DNA from: Aporrectodea caliginosa
Taxonomy: Eukaryota; Annelida; Clitellata; Crassiclitellata; Lumbricidae
Direction of reading: 5' to 3'
Length of the DNA: 64,000 bases
NCBI GenBank assembly: GCA_020284085.1
Contig: JACEVL010000151.1
Span: 1-64,000, forward strand
A program made the position numbers and the translations under genes. This document shows, piece after piece, positions 41,800 through 52,869 of this stretch (positions within the stretch are counted from its first letter, which is position 1; each line of letters opens with the position of its first letter). The notes under the pieces were generated by a model. It was not told the DNA's origin. It saw only the letters and a list, made by a program, of their open reading frames with translations, and made no database searches.

Positions 41800-42080
41800 T
41801 CTTCCGAAAGCTGACGCTAATGTTACAAATAGTGTTGGGATATGCTAAACACCTTTAGAAAGTTATTAACCTTCGTCGTATATTTGAAAAATTTTTAATC
41901 GCTTTGAACTCTGCAAGATAAACTGCAATATTATTTACAAGATGTCGCTTAACGGCAAATAACATAATTACTATAAGCAAAACAGTGTCCACTTAAATAC
42001 CTTTAAATCGTTTGTAAGTGACGCTATAATTATGGTCGAGATTTTCTTCACTCATTCATTTATGAGATCTTATTCACCAT
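41800..42080 (+). repeat. M1/M2/M3 text, plus orientation
   Basis: A reverse-complement M2 (41937-41960, TTACAAGATGTCGCTTAAC) and reverse-complement M3 (41988-42015) in the same order as at 6380-6460 and 50935-51010. Confidence 0.6.
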
Positions 42081-42144
42081 TTATATTATAACATATTGCA
42101 AACATCGCCAACTAACCATTATTTATAATCAATAGGCCCTATTT

Positions 42145-43043
42145 TACAACTTTTCGTGGTTATCCACGTAATTAACGTCGACCCTACTTTAACTTACCGT
42201 AATTTGTCACAGTTTATTCATCCAGCCACGGCTAGGGTGACTCGTTATCCCTAAGGCGATCTAATAATGGTCAAAACGTCGTTTCCGCGTGCCCCACTTA
42301 ACTCTTCATTCCTTCACACTTAACGCGGGTATGTTTAATCCTCATTGCCACGCAAGCGATGGTTTAAATACGATTGTAAATTTACGACCTCTGCGAGGGA
42401 TTGCCCTTATTGTCTTCCAGTAGGGCACCCCATAGTTAACCATCATTCGCTTCAACTGTGAAGGGGGAGATCCTGAGTGGCCGAGTGGGTTGGTACCCGC
42501 TCGTCACGCCGGCGCCCCGGGTTCGCTTCCCGGTCGGGTCGGTTTATCAGAGATTAATTTCTCGGATCTTTACTGCGGGTGGCTCGGTCGCAATTTAAAC
42601 GTGGAGTACGAGGTTGCTTTCTGCCTCCGACACTAATCATCTTCGATATGAAGAAGTGTCGTTAAGCCGAAACAATTTATAACTGTGAAGGAGTTGAAGC
42701 TGGTGTTTCGTATATTTCAAGTGGATGCCACTTCACAAACTCAGGTATGAATTGATTCATTATATAATTGCTTAGAAGCGCAAGTTGGCTCTACAATAAA
42801 GCCACTGAGCCAGTCATTATGCCAGTCAGTAATTATAGCAGCCAGTCATCTATACATCCACCCAGCCATACATTCGCTAGATGGCGACTCTGTTTAACAA
42901 AAACTCATTTATCCACAAATCCATTCATCCATCCATTCCATCCGTCCTCATCCATCCTCCTTTCCATCCTCAATTACATTACTATTTGCATTACTCTTTA
43001 TAATTGCAGTTAAATTTACGTTTGCGCCTACATTAATATTCAT
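42145..43043. repeat. Duplicated block R4, copy 2 (SINE-filled)
   Basis: Paralogue of 7007-7765. Apart from SINE-2 at 42465-42680 and small indels it is collinear to the end at TACATTAATATTCAT (43029-43043), where the next repeat starts (copy 1 continues instead into the mariner). Confidence 0.85.
42465..42680 (+). mobile_element. SINE-2 copy 2 with 11-bp target duplication
   Basis: AACTGTGAAGG occurs at 42454-42464 and 42681-42691, bracketing a 216-bp SINE: A-box-like GTGGCCGAGTGGGTTGG, B box GGGTTCGCTTCC (42519-42530), body with AGAGATTAATTTCTCGG, and a 3' end GACACTAATCATC ... GTGTCGTTAAGC. The paralogous empty site at 7305-7320 proves the insertion. The last ~40 bp resemble the end of M1. 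Confidence 0.95.
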
Positions 43044-43375
43044 GTCTATGTAGATCGCACATTGTAATTAGATTTCAATGATTAGCGACATCTTACGGCT
43101 GCCATGGCCGATGACGTCGACTTAACCTTGGCCTTTTGTAAGATACGATCCTATCAATTTCAAGGTTTAACGTCTTCCCTTGAGAATATTTCTACGTTTT
43201 CTTTTGAAACATTTCCATTTCACTTAATACGTTGACTGAATGGATTAAATCATGCATCTTCATTGCATTTTGTGGCTTAATCTCTAAACGAAATCGTTTA
43301 ATCTGCTGATTAAGTGGATTGATATTGTGTTTTCCATGGCCTAAGTTATAAAATTACGTCATTTATGTAAGGAAT

Positions 43376-43500
43376 AGTGGTGGTTTTTCTGTTTAACGAC
43401 TAGCTGTGTTGTAACGAAGACCATTAGCGTCGCCCTCCTCCTTTATTCAGGCTTGGGACTGGCACTGACAGAAAGCAATCAGTGGCGGAGTTCAAGGAAT
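43376..43500 (-). mobile_element. M1 insertion flanked by 11-12-bp direct repeats
   Basis: ATGTAAGGAAT(A) occurs at 43365-43376 and 43501-43512. The 125 bp between are one reverse M1: tail side AGTGGTGG then TTTAACGACTAGCTGTG, head side CAGTGGCGGAGTTC. This shows that M1 can behave as a mobile retroposed unit. Confidence 0.8.
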
Positions 43501-43667
43501 ATGTAAGGAATATACCGCGTTTCATCTCTATATAATTTCGGGTAACCACGTTTAAAAGGTGTCTAAATGGGTGGAAAATTTAACGGCATATTTGGACAGA
43601 AAAGGCCGTTGACGTCGACAGAAATTACTTTGACTTAATACAGCCTTGTAAAGCTACAGTTAGCATA

Positions 43668-43772
43668 TTCCGGTTAACGACACTGTGTGATAACAAGGAT
43701 CATTAGCGTCGCCCTCCTCCTTTATCCAGGCTTGGGACTGGCACTGCCAGAGTACGAGCAGTGGCGGAGTTT
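43668..43772 (-). repeat. M1 module copy, near consensus
   Basis: TTAACGACACTGTGTG, GCGTCGCCCTCCTCC, GGCACTGCCAGAGTACGAGC, AGTGGCGGAGTTTGC. The orthologous position in the other block copy is 56292-56395. Confidence 0.85.
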
Positions 43773-43959
43773 GCATCTTTACCATAGCTACAGTATAACG
43801 AGACTGCTGAATTTATAACAAAAATGAAACAGTTCAAAACTGTGTCAAAATGGAGTTTGCATCACGTGTTGTTTAACGACATCTTGTGGCTGCCACAGCC
43901 GTTCAAGTCGAAATTTACATAATTATTATTCCAAATAAAGAATGACTTGGTTACTGCTT

Positions 43960-44189
43960 TTATTTTATTTAATCCAATATTTAACGACATCTTATAGCTA
44001 CAAAGGCTGTTGACGTCTTTAAAGTGTTTGATGTATTTCAGTTCATTTTCTTGTAATGTTCTCATAAGTTTTCTTTCTCTTTTCTTGTCTTTGATTCCGT
44101 TTCTGATAGGATGTTGACATTTTAAAGTTTCTGACGGATTAAGTTCATTTTCGTATAATGTCTATTATCAGTTTTCTTTCTTTTTTCCC
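43960..44189 (-). mobile_element. RX retroposon with 16-bp target duplication
   Basis: GACTTGGTTACTGCTT (43944-43959) and GACTTGGATACTGCTT (44190-44205) flank it, and the other block copy has the site uninterrupted (about 56567-56576, GGTTACTGCTTG). On the minus strand the element ends AGGATGTCGTTAAATATTGG, ATTAAATAAAATAAA, i.e. an A-rich tail. A 13-16-bp duplication and tail are signs of LINE-mediated retroposition. Confidence 0.88.
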
Positions 44190-44443
44190 GACTTGGATAC
44201 TGCTTGAACGTCACTTGTGAATATATTGAATCGGTGAAAAGCTACTTAAAGGTGTCTAAGCAGATCCCAAATTTTTTGTAGATTTCAATGACTAAAAACA
44301 ATTTACGGCTGCCATGGCCGTTGATGTCGACCTAACCTTGCGATCGAGACGATTAAGTCAGTTTGTAGGTCAAACGTCTTCCCAGGGTAACAATTCTGCG
44401 TTTTCTCTTCCAGTATCTTTATTGCATTTCGATTATATGGGCA

Positions 44444-45045
44444 TTGAGATTACCGAAAAGTTCGGTTTTCTCCCAGTATGTTCAAAGACTTTGCATTCGG
44501 GCCAAGCAATCTCTTTATGCCCATCGTATTTTGATCTCACATGGGCTTTCGGGGGTCAGGCTTCATGATATGGTCAGGGCTACCACTATCAACCGCATGC
44601 TATACTGTTCCCAAGTATGGTGGGGCTTCGCCAGTAAGCAGGAACTTGACTCTCTGAGCGCGCTGGTCCGCAAGTTGGTACGCCTTGGTTTCCTACCTAA
44701 ATCTTTCCCCACCTTTGAGGAGCTTTGCAAAAAGCTGATATAGACCTCTTTAGAAACATCTTAACAAATACTAGCCACACCCTCCACGACCTTCTCCCCT
44801 GTCAATTGCACTGGTCATGACCTGCGCCCACGCTCACATAACCGTGTTCTCCCTAGATTTGATTCCCTTACCAGGCGTGGCTTCTTAGCTAGGATGTTGT
44901 ACAGTTAGACATATGTTTTCTAGTTGACTTAATTTTCCTCTAATTGTCGTTTTCTTTGTACATAAATTATGTCTGACTTTGTATGTAAAGCGATGAGCGT
45001 TTGCTTGCGTTTAATAAAGAACATTCTTATTTACTTACTTACTTA
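44444..45045 (+). pseudogene. LINE-B C-terminal end
   Basis: Encodes KQSLYAHRILISHGLSGVR, DMVRATTINRMLYCSQVWWG, then a stop near 44741, and in another frame TLHDLLPCQLHWS-type text. It ends in a 3' UTR with GCGTTTGCTTGCGTTTAATA, AAGAACATTCTTA and TTACTTACTTAC. This is the longest 5' extent of LINE-B in the window. Confidence 0.75.
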
Positions 45046-45049
45046 TAAT

Positions 45050-45345
45050 TATGTCCCGCTATAGGGTGAAACATTGGATAACGCAACGCTCTATTTAAAC
45101 ACCTTTCTAACTATATCCACGCTTGCAATATATTTTCACCCACAGGTAAACAACGCGTTTTGGTAAATAGTTGAATTCGGGTGAATGTACCCAGCCTAGC
45201 ATCAAATGATGTCACTAAATAAAGAAAACTCTACAACCGCAGGGTCCGCCACGGGAAGTTAACCCGGCGTTGCACGGCGTTGCACACATTCAAAGGGGAG
45301 AAATGGTGAAAGATCTCAAAAGGTCAATATATTGAAAATTGAACA
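45050..45345 (+). repeat. M4-M3-M2 unit
   Basis: Reverse-complement M3 (45088-45112), TTTTCACCCACAGGTAA, reverse-complement M2 (45200-45225), then a diverged M4 (45280-45345) with GGCGTTGCAC locally duplicated. Confidence 0.6.
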
Positions 45346-45546
45346 TAGCGCATTGGATAACATCTGGCATAGAGAGCGAGAGGTAAGTCAGGTAACGAGT
45401 TCGAGTCCCGGGGGCGGATATGCTTTGTAGGCTGCAACAGAACGTGCTCAACAACAATAGTAGCTTACATTTATGGAATTGTCTTCATTAGCGCAGTGCG
45501 TTTGTCAGGCGCTTAATAAAGAAAAGATTATTATTATTATTATTAG
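45346..45546 (+). repeat. SINE-3 copy 4
   Basis: Head AGCGCATTGGATAACATC, B box GAGTTCGAGTCCCGG, a replaced body (45435-45488), and the conserved end GCGCAGTGCGTTTGTCAGGC, AATAAAGAAAAGATTATT. Confidence 0.85.
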
Positions 45547-45649
45547 ATGACGTTGCAGTTGTAAATGTTGCTGTATTAATTTAGCAGAATTAGCTTGAAT
45601 TTATTTTATTCATTCCGCGTTGAATTCTTACCTGTAACCGGAGATTTGA

Positions 45650-45960
45650 AGATTTAATCTGTTGATTGAGTTTCTTTTCTGGGTGATCCAATGAGTCATT
45701 GACATCGTCGCAATACTTTCGCTGGCGTAAGCCATTGAGTGGCTTCAATTGGTTGAATGGGCAAATCCATTGAGTGGTTTAATGAATCGAGTGCCTTAAT
45801 CCATTGAGAGGCTTGAACCTATGACATGTGTTTTAATCCAATGATTAAGGATCTTGATCTGTTGATCCTTTGGTGAGACCGTTGACTTAACTTTTTATTA
45901 TGTTATCATATCCGCTTAATCCTCGTTCTGTTGTCTTAATCCATGTGTTGTGTGTTGTTT
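45650..45960. repeat. M5 array
   Basis: GGCTTAATC-like words and ATTGAGTGGCTT recur about ten times; same text order as the 15870-16075 part (ATGATTAAGG, GATCTGTTGATCCTTT, TCCATG-GTTG). Confidence 0.65.
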
Positions 45961-46079
45961 AAAGGCAGATTCTGTAGTCCTTTTAATGATAAACGCTAAA
46001 CACCTTTTTCTTTGATTCCATCAGCAATTAAATTCCAGCTTTTACCATTTCATATTAATAAAAAAGGTGAAAGCGCTTT

Positions 46080-46560
46080 CAGGGTTCTGCTTATATATAG
46101 AATCACGGAACAACGTTTTAAAGGTGTCTAAAGAGAGCATATTAACCAATCAGTTTCCGTGTTTTATGTCTACTTAATATTGATTTACACCGTTTTAAAG
46201 GTGTCTAAAGACAGCGCTCTAATCAATCGCAGATCGAGCAGCTGTTTATTACGATTACATAGTTCGTGCGGGTTACGACCACCTCGGTGGCTTTTTTGCG
46301 CATTTTGCGTTTCAGATTTCCTCTTAATTCAGAAAACGTTAAGTTTTCCTTAATTAATGCTGTTTCAGTCGTAGTATCTCTTTTTAACGGTCCTATGTTA
46401 TAACCAATTACTAGCGTCGCCCTCCTCCTCCATGCAGAATCGGACTGGAGTACGGACAGTGGCGGAATTTTAAACAGGACGCGACCTCTTCTCTCTCTAT
46501 GTTGAGACGACTCTATCCTTCCGCTCCATTATCATCATCGCTTCTACTCAAGGTCAATAC
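46080..46560. repeat. M3 pair and reverse M1
   Basis: Two M3 words 79 bp apart (46110-46132, 46189-46211: TTTTAAAGGTGTCTAAAGA), then a reverse M1 variant (46380-46472: AACGGTCCTATGTTATAAC, GCGTCGCCCTCCTCC, AGTGGCGGAATTT). Confidence 0.6.
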
Positions 46561-47149
46561 ACAGCCGTGACTTGACTACAAATGGTTGCGTCGGAATGTC
46601 AGACGATTGGAGCGCAAATTTCGACCCACACACAATCCAGCTGAACACCTTATCTGGATCGACCACCTGAGAAGTATGCAGCGAGAGTTCCATGACAAGG
46701 AGACTGCATGCTGGGCGGCTCCGATCGAGCGGGAGAAGGAGAATTCACGTCGGCTCTGGACTGCGCTCTCTGATGTACTCTGTCGCTCATCTACCCTTCG
46801 ACTACCGACCCAGTCTACTTTCACTGAGTCTGCGTTCACGGCCTCAGACTTTAAGAATTTCCTACAATCGAAGAGAGACGCAACATGCCAGGCAACGTTC
46901 AACGTTCCACCGCTGTCATTTCAGCACACGACTTTTTCGCTCTCAGCATGGGACCCTCTTCAACTAGCAACCATTCGACAGCTAGTTCTGGATTCTAAGT
47001 GCAATTCCTGTGAACTGCCGCCATTCTTATTTAAGAATTTTATAGATGATTTCGCTCCATTCTTACAACTGCTGTGCATAGCGTTCTTGGTCCAGGGTTC
47101 TATTCCGGCATCACACAAACGTACCGTTGTTTTCCCTCTATTAATTTAA
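46561..47149 (+). pseudogene. LINE-A-type pre-reverse-transcriptase segment
   Basis: An open stretch of about 190 codons: RRLERKFRPTHNPAEHLIWI, LRSMQREFHDKE, SRRLWTALSDVLCR, ASDFKNFLQSKRDA, then LVLDSKCNSCELPPFLFKNF and IPASHKRTVVFPLLI before a TAA. This order (linker after the endonuclease, then the first reverse-transcriptase motifs) is that of L2/CR1-group ORF2. It is cut at both ends; the catalytic part is absent. Relation to the other LINE-A pieces is by family resemblance only. Confidence 0.75.
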
Positions 47150-47159
47150 GCGGCAGGGA

Positions 47160-48435
47160 CTGGACCCCCAACCAAACCCCCCTCTAACTGCATGCATATT
47201 TCTAACCTTTGTTATGACACAGTGTCTTTAAACATCAACTGACCAACCAAAGTCTAATGAACAACAGACGTCTGATAGATTAGATTAGAAGAATCGAATA
47301 ATAGTAGCCTATATTTTATGTGATATCATACCTGCCAGGTTTAACAGACTATTCATCACCTCTTACCTGAAAGTAAATAGAAGACATTTCTAAGTTGTTA
47401 AGAAATAAATGGCAATTACATAAAAACGCAATTACCATTTAAAACCTTTTAACAATAAATATATTGTAAAACGAAGTGCATAAGCTAATTGGTCTAATAA
47501 TTAAAGATATGTAAATAGATATTTGCAGCTTTATTATTGTAAATAGTTTAATATCTTAGTTAAATCTGAAATATTGAATTAGTCTTTTACTGGTACTCAC
47601 ATGTTGTCCAATCTACCGCTATTATTCTTACGGCTGTCATGGCCGTTGACGTTGACCTCACATTACATAATTAGTAGTTAACACATATTATTATTAGTTA
47701 GCACGTGAGATGCCTCTTCAGTTGCTACTTTAGAGGAAACGTTGAATATATAGACTCGGTGAAAGGCTAGTTAAAGGTGTCTAAGCCCATCGCACATTGT
47801 TAGTAGACGTGAATGATTAGCGACATCTTAACAAGCTGTCATGGCCGTTGACGTCGACCTCATAATGGATGGAGACGATTTTGACAGTTCTAAGGTTAAG
47901 CATCGTCTCTGGGAGAAAATTCTACGATTTCTCTGGCAACGTCTTTGAGGCATTTCGTGTATAAGTAAAAGTAAGTAAGTACATAGTTTAATATATCTTT
48001 AATATCTTTCCCTCAACTCTTCTGGCCGTAACTTACGATTGTATTTGTATACAACAGTTTGACTACAGCGGTCACTGACGTCTTAAACTTTATTACTAAG
48101 TTTCAGTTGATTTTGATAAACATTTCTTCCGCTTTCTTTTGTTTGGTTTTTGGGTGAGTGATACCTGCTGCGCTTAACAAAATTAACTTTTATATAGCAT
48201 TGCTTTACACAGATTTAAAGGTGTATAAGCAGACTATACCATTATTATATTATTGAGCTTTTCACGATATCTTACAACTAGTAAGGCGGTTCGTGGGTCA
48301 GTTCTCTACTGTTTATGGATGCTGAATTATAACGAAGGTGATTAGCGTTGCCCTCCCTTTTTATCCAGACTTAACCCTAGGGCTACCAAGCTTTTTTGTG
48401 ACATCGGCTACCAAGGGGGGGGGTTGAGACGACCC
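47160..48435. repeat. Repeat mosaic
   Basis: 47358-47630 is copy 2 of the 1-230 repeat. M2 at 47628-47665, M3-M2 at 47773-47865, a LINE-B-like AAGTAAGTAAG stub (47965-47985), M3 at 48212-48238, and an M1-variant start at 48300-48370. No gene. Confidence 0.55.
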
Positions 48436-48439
48436 CCTG

Positions 48440-48690
48440 GATTTCGTGTTTGGTTTCACATATCATAACTTGTAATATATCAATGGATTCAGCATTCATT
48501 TCTGCACAGAATGGTATATTTAGTTGTACATTATGTGAATGCACCTCGAAATTACATCACTTTTAACAACGAAACCCCTAAATTAGCGATATTTTATATT
48601 ATTGCGCACATTTTGTACTCGTTTGGATAAACAAATATAAAATTATGTGTGTTTTGAACTGATCTATGTATCCAAGATACACATACATCC
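48440..48690. repeat. R7-flank repeat copy
   Basis: Matches 16520-16545 and 16840-17000 (TTTCGTGTTTGGTTT, GCACCTCGAAATTACAT, TAGCGATATTTTATATTATT, GATAAACAAATATAAAATTA). An ACAT/ATAC run follows at 48680-48750. Confidence 0.65.
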
Positions 48691-48771
48691 CTACATATGT
48701 TTATATACGTATAAATATACATCCATACATATATATCCATACATATATATCGGTTTACGTTGTGTTGTTGT

Positions 48772-49137
48772 ATTCAGCCGTTTTCACACAGATTACGCGT
48801 ATTATTATTTATTTTGATCACTTCCGGTTTTCAAAAGACAAATATGTAAGTATGCAAATGAAGCCCTACATTCCCTCTAAAGAATGGTATATTTGTTTTT
48901 CTTCCAGGAATATAAATGAATACGCTACCGACAAAACTAAGGGGGAGTCCTTCCATTCAGCTATTTTTACACGCATATTACGCGTATTATTATTTATTTT
49001 GATCACTTCCGGTTTTCAAAAAGACAAACATCTAAGTTTGCAAAGGAAGCCCTGCATCTCTCTAAAGAATGGTATATTTGTTTCTCTTCCAGGAAGAAAA
49101 ATGAGTACGCTATAGACGAAAAACTAAGGGGGGTCGT
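48772..49137. repeat. 183-bp tandem duplication
   Basis: Two copies begin at 48772 and 48955 and share CGTATTATTATTTATTTTG, CACTTCCGGTTTTCAAA, GAATGGTATATTTGTTT and CTAAGGGGG. Some tens of differences, so it is not recent. Confidence 0.85.
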
Positions 49138-49454
49138 ATCAACCTGAGCACCTCATGTATATCGGGGTAACTTTTGAATGGCGTGAGATGTCACAATGAT
49201 GTTTACCTCAAATTGTGCGCAAATGATCCTGCTACAGCTACCTAAATTATCAAAATTATATTCCACATGGAACAAGTTTTTGAGGTGGTGAAGGATCTCG
49301 CCAGATCAATTCATTGAAAAATGACGAGGGTCAAGTAAATACGGTCGCTCTACCACGGTTCATACACGAGGACCGTAAATGGTGTGACAACCATTCAAGG
49401 GGGAGTGGCGTTTTAGGATCTTATCTGATCATTTCTGTCAAAATTGTCAGGTTC

Positions 49455-49600
49455 GATGACATATGCATAGCTCCCTCTTTCTCTCACCTTAAAACCTTCC
49501 TTTTTCCTCGGAGTACCTCGCACTGGGAGCGCTTTTGAAAGGCTTTGAGAAGCGCTTTATAAATGATCAGATACAATACAACACAATACAATACACGGTC
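49455..49600 (+). pseudogene. LINE-A extreme 3' end
   Basis: TCTCACCTTAAAACCTTCC, CTGGGAGCGCTTTTGAAAGG, GAAGCGCTTTATAAATG, and a (ATACA)n tail to about 49597. It interrupts an M4 module. Confidence 0.75.
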
Positions 49601-49639
49601 GCTATTGAAAAGCGAATACATTTGCAATTACTACATAAT

Positions 49640-50125
49640 CAGTTTTTAATTAAACAGAGGTCTTGTTAGTTGATATTGGGTGACACATTGGATAATGGAA
49701 AGCTCTACTTAAACACCTTTATAACGGTTTTTTTTGATGCAATATATTCATCAAAGGTGCGAAAACGACCGTTTACCAGTTATCCAGGTCCATTGAGGTC
49801 GGCGTAACTGCCCTGGTAGCCACAAGATGTCGCTAAGTAAAGTAAAATCTACTATAATCGGACGGTCTGTACACGGGGACCTTAAATGGTTTGGTGGTGA
49901 AGGTTCTCAACTGGACAGTTCATTAAACAGGGTCGAGGTCATATACGGTCGCTTTAGAAAAACGTCTACAGTTACACTTTATAATAGTCTTCCAGACAGA
50001 CGCAGCAACACATCTCCTGTGGATGTCACGTGTGCAACGCTTTTGTGAGGTACTCAAAAGGCGCTATATTAAGTATAATAGATACATGATACAGGTATAC
50101 ATGCATTCATACATACGAAATGAAA
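49640..50125 (+). repeat. M3-M2-M4 unit with tail
   Basis: Reverse-complement M3 (49705-49730), reverse-complement M2 (49815-49845), GGTCTGTACACGGGGACC, M4 (49885-49960), then GAGGTACTCAAAAGGCGC, TATATTAAGTA and an ATAC run. Confidence 0.65.
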
Positions 50126-50600
50126 ATCTGAGACGTAAAGACAGTTTCTTCAAATATCTGTACAAGTTGCATATTCTATAATTGACCCAATTCTCAATTA
50201 GTATTCATCTAAATTACTTTATGTTTAATGCCATCGGTTGATGCCTTGTGGATTATACACAGGCCGCGTGACATAACCATTGCATATTTACGGGATTGTC
50301 TTCAATGGACTTACATGACAATTGTGCAGTTGTAAATGGTGCTTTATTAATTCGGCAGAATTTAATTTAATTGACTAAATTAATTCTGCGTTCATTTCTT
50401 ACCTGCAGAAACCGAGGACTTGAAGAACTTTCAACTGTGTGGCTGTATCTGTTGGTTGATTGGCTTAATCATGTATTTATGATCTACCGTGTGGTTGTAT
50501 GTAGTTTACCAATTACTTTGTGGCTTAATCTCTGAATTATGTGGCTTGATCCTGTATTTCTGGTGGCTTAATTGATCGACTGACTTAAATTCAAGGGCCA
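50126..50600. repeat. M4 downstream text and M5 words
   Basis: Collinear with 4556-4990 and 15285-15700; the M5 words GGCTTAATC lie at 50460-50590. Confidence 0.6.
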
Positions 50601-51225
50601 TTGACTTCATTCGCAGAAATTTTCACTAAATTTTCTGAAAAGCGAAGTGAAAATGACCGATTGAACGACTATGTTGACGTTTCCGCTGGTTATTTCTTTA
50701 TTGCAAAGTTAAACGTCGTCATATGACATCAAAATTCATACGTTTAAAAAATGCTGAATCACCTTAATAAGTAAGGTGGGTTAATCATGCGCTGGAAGCT
50801 CCGCCACAGTTCGTTCGTACTCTGGTTGAGCCAGTCTCAGTCATAGGGAAATGAGGAGGGCTACGCTAATTATATTTGTTATGACAGTTTCCTTAAACAG
50901 CAGCTAACCGACCAACTAAAATCAACTGCAATATTATCCACAAGATGTCGCAAAACGGTGAATAATAGAATTACTATGAGCAGAGTCGACCAATGCCAGT
51001 TAAATACCTTTAATCGTTTGTAAACGACGATACAATCATATTCGACGTTTTCGTTCAATCATTAACTTATAACGTTTTCTACTCTCGTTAGTAGTAGATT
51101 CAGTTTAACGACACTGTGTGATAACAAAGATCATTAGCGTCGACCTCCTTCTCCATCTAGGCTTGGGACTGGCACTGACAAAGTACGACTTGTGGCGAAG
51201 TTTTCTACTCTTATTGTTTTAACCA
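50601..51225. repeat. Modular block with two opposed M1 copies
   Basis: Forward M1 at 50799-50905 (AGCTCCGCCACAGTTCG to TTTCCTTAAACAGC), reverse-complement M2 and M3 (50938-51015), and reverse M1 at 51098-51205 (TTTAACGACACTGTGTG to TTGTGGCGAAGTTT). Confidence 0.7.
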
Positions 51226-51249
51226 CATCGACCAATCTCCTCCATTCTC

Positions 51250-51330
51250 CTACTCTTTCTTTCTCTCTTTCTCTCTCTGTCTCATCTGTCTGTCTGTCTG
51301 TCGCTCTGTCTGTCTGTCTGTCTGTCTCCT
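51250..51330. repeat. (CTGT)-rich microsatellite
   Basis: TCTT/TCTC text becoming CTGT units (51290-51326). Confidence 0.85.
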
Positions 51331-51809
51331 ATGGCATAGTAGACCTTACAAATTTTGTCAAATAGTGCTAGATTTTTTTGGAGCACAGAAGCCGAACCGC
51401 TACAGCGCTCTCGTTAGACACCTTTAACACCCTCTTGAATAATACTATTGAGCTGTAATAATGCCAAAACTAATCTTTGTCAGCGGCAACGGCCAATGTT
51501 GTCATAAGCTGCCGTTAAACTGTGGACACACACAGCAGCCTAATGAATCGATCTCATTTACCAGCGTAATAAATGACTCAGGTTAAAAGTTCCTTGCGTA
51601 AAGAATTACTGAATGGCCAGTTCTGTTCGTCCGTATCAGGTATAATCATACAGCTCAAGAATTTGAAGAGACTGAAATGCCTACGTAGCGATTAAAAGAA
51701 AATGCAGGATACATAATTATAGCGCCGTTTAGAAACGATTTAAATGTATCTAAGTGTATTCTTAGTTTTCTATAGCAAGTCTATTAGTCATCGTTTAGCG
51801 ACACCTTGT

Positions 51810-52232
51810 GGCTGCCATCCGAGTCTCTGCCTTCCAAGCTTTCTCGCCCTCGACAAAACCCGCCCTGGCAGCTGCTCTGCCTCCTCTCTATGGCAACCGG
51901 ACTCGTATATCCAGTGCTCCGAAGTGTCTTTCTGACTATATGCGAAAGCCGTTATCTGCGACCTCACCTCGTTCTTTGCGCTCTGCTGATTGGCTAGATC
52001 TTTTTGTTCCTAGAACTAGGACTGCCTTGGCTCAACGCCGGGCATTTGCTGTGGTTGGTCCTTCTACTTAGAATGACCTTCCTCCCTCATTAAGGGCTAA
52101 GCTATATGACTAGTTTTTCCTCTTTGGTCTCTCGTTCTTTAAAGACGTTTCTTTTCCCCGGGGTTTTCCTGCTGAGAGCGCTTCTGAATAGTTATTCTGA
52201 GAGAGGCGCTATATAAATCTTTACATACAATG
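51810..52232 (+). pseudogene. LINE-A 3' end
   Basis: Reads LSDYMRKPLSATSPRSLRSA, DWLDLFVPRTRTALAQRRAF and VVGPST, a stop where a Trp codon would be expected, then NDLPPSLRAKLY. The 3' UTR has CTCGTTCTTTAAAGACG, GAGAGCGCTTCTGAATAG and GGCGCTATATAAATC, with an ATACA-type tail. The reference for the nested copy at 12561-12732. Confidence 0.8.
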
Positions 52233-52439
52233 CAATACATTGCTCTCTAGACCCTCTGATACGACGCAGCCCTCGTGGATAAGCTGATGCCCATCGCTTA
52301 GCTTTAGAGTATCGATTTAGAAATGTGGAGTTTACGATTACGTCCCGTTTGCCACTGTGCACGAGGATGCCTGAAGGCATAACGATGGTGTCTTAAATAA
52401 GAGATTATAACATTATCTATCTAGCACGTTCCGTACACA

Positions 52440-52868
52440 ATGACCTTAAATGGAGTGCTCACCATTCAAACGGGTCAGCGGTGGGGAAGAATCTCAGTGG
52501 ATCAATTCATTGAGAAAAGAGCAAGGACGAGGCCATACAATCGAAATAAAAACGCATAAAATTATTTTTACTATAAAATTATCGTTTGTTAATAAAAAAA
52601 TACTCGGTAGTTGTCCCAGTATACAGTGGCAAATAAATTAGTTGTCCCAGTAGCCTATACGGTGGCACAATGAAGAAATTCATGCTCTACTTAAACACCT
52701 TTAAAACTGTTTCTACAGATTTATTTAAACTGAAAGCGAGGTGCTAAGATTAAGTTGCTTATTCAACTGTATTATTGTAATGTGGACGTCAATGGCAGCC
52801 ACAAGATGTCGCTAAATAAAGAAAAATCTACTATAACACAAGCCGTATACGGGGTCCTTAAACTGTAT
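52440..52868 (+). repeat. M4-M3-M2 unit
   Basis: M4 at 52455-52545, reverse-complement M3 (52685-52710), and a consensus-like reverse-complement M2 (52785-52815, GACGTCAATGGCAGCCACAA). It is then cut by LINE-A. Confidence 0.65.
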
Positions 52869-52869
52869 C

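Larger units (their letters stand above)
43045..44440. repeat. Duplicated block, copy 1 (with 55475-56810)
   Basis: Collinear with 55475-56810, parts almost identical (for example 43193-43370 against 55590-55765). It includes M2, M5 words, M3 (43548-43572), a reverse M1 (43668-43772), M2 (43868-43910) and M3-M2 (44250-44335). Copy-specific insertions are listed separately. Confidence 0.85.

Noticed and set aside
42471..42545. tRNA-Leu/Ser gene
   Set aside because: Part of SINE-2 with an 11-bp target duplication; the acceptor stem is not complete.
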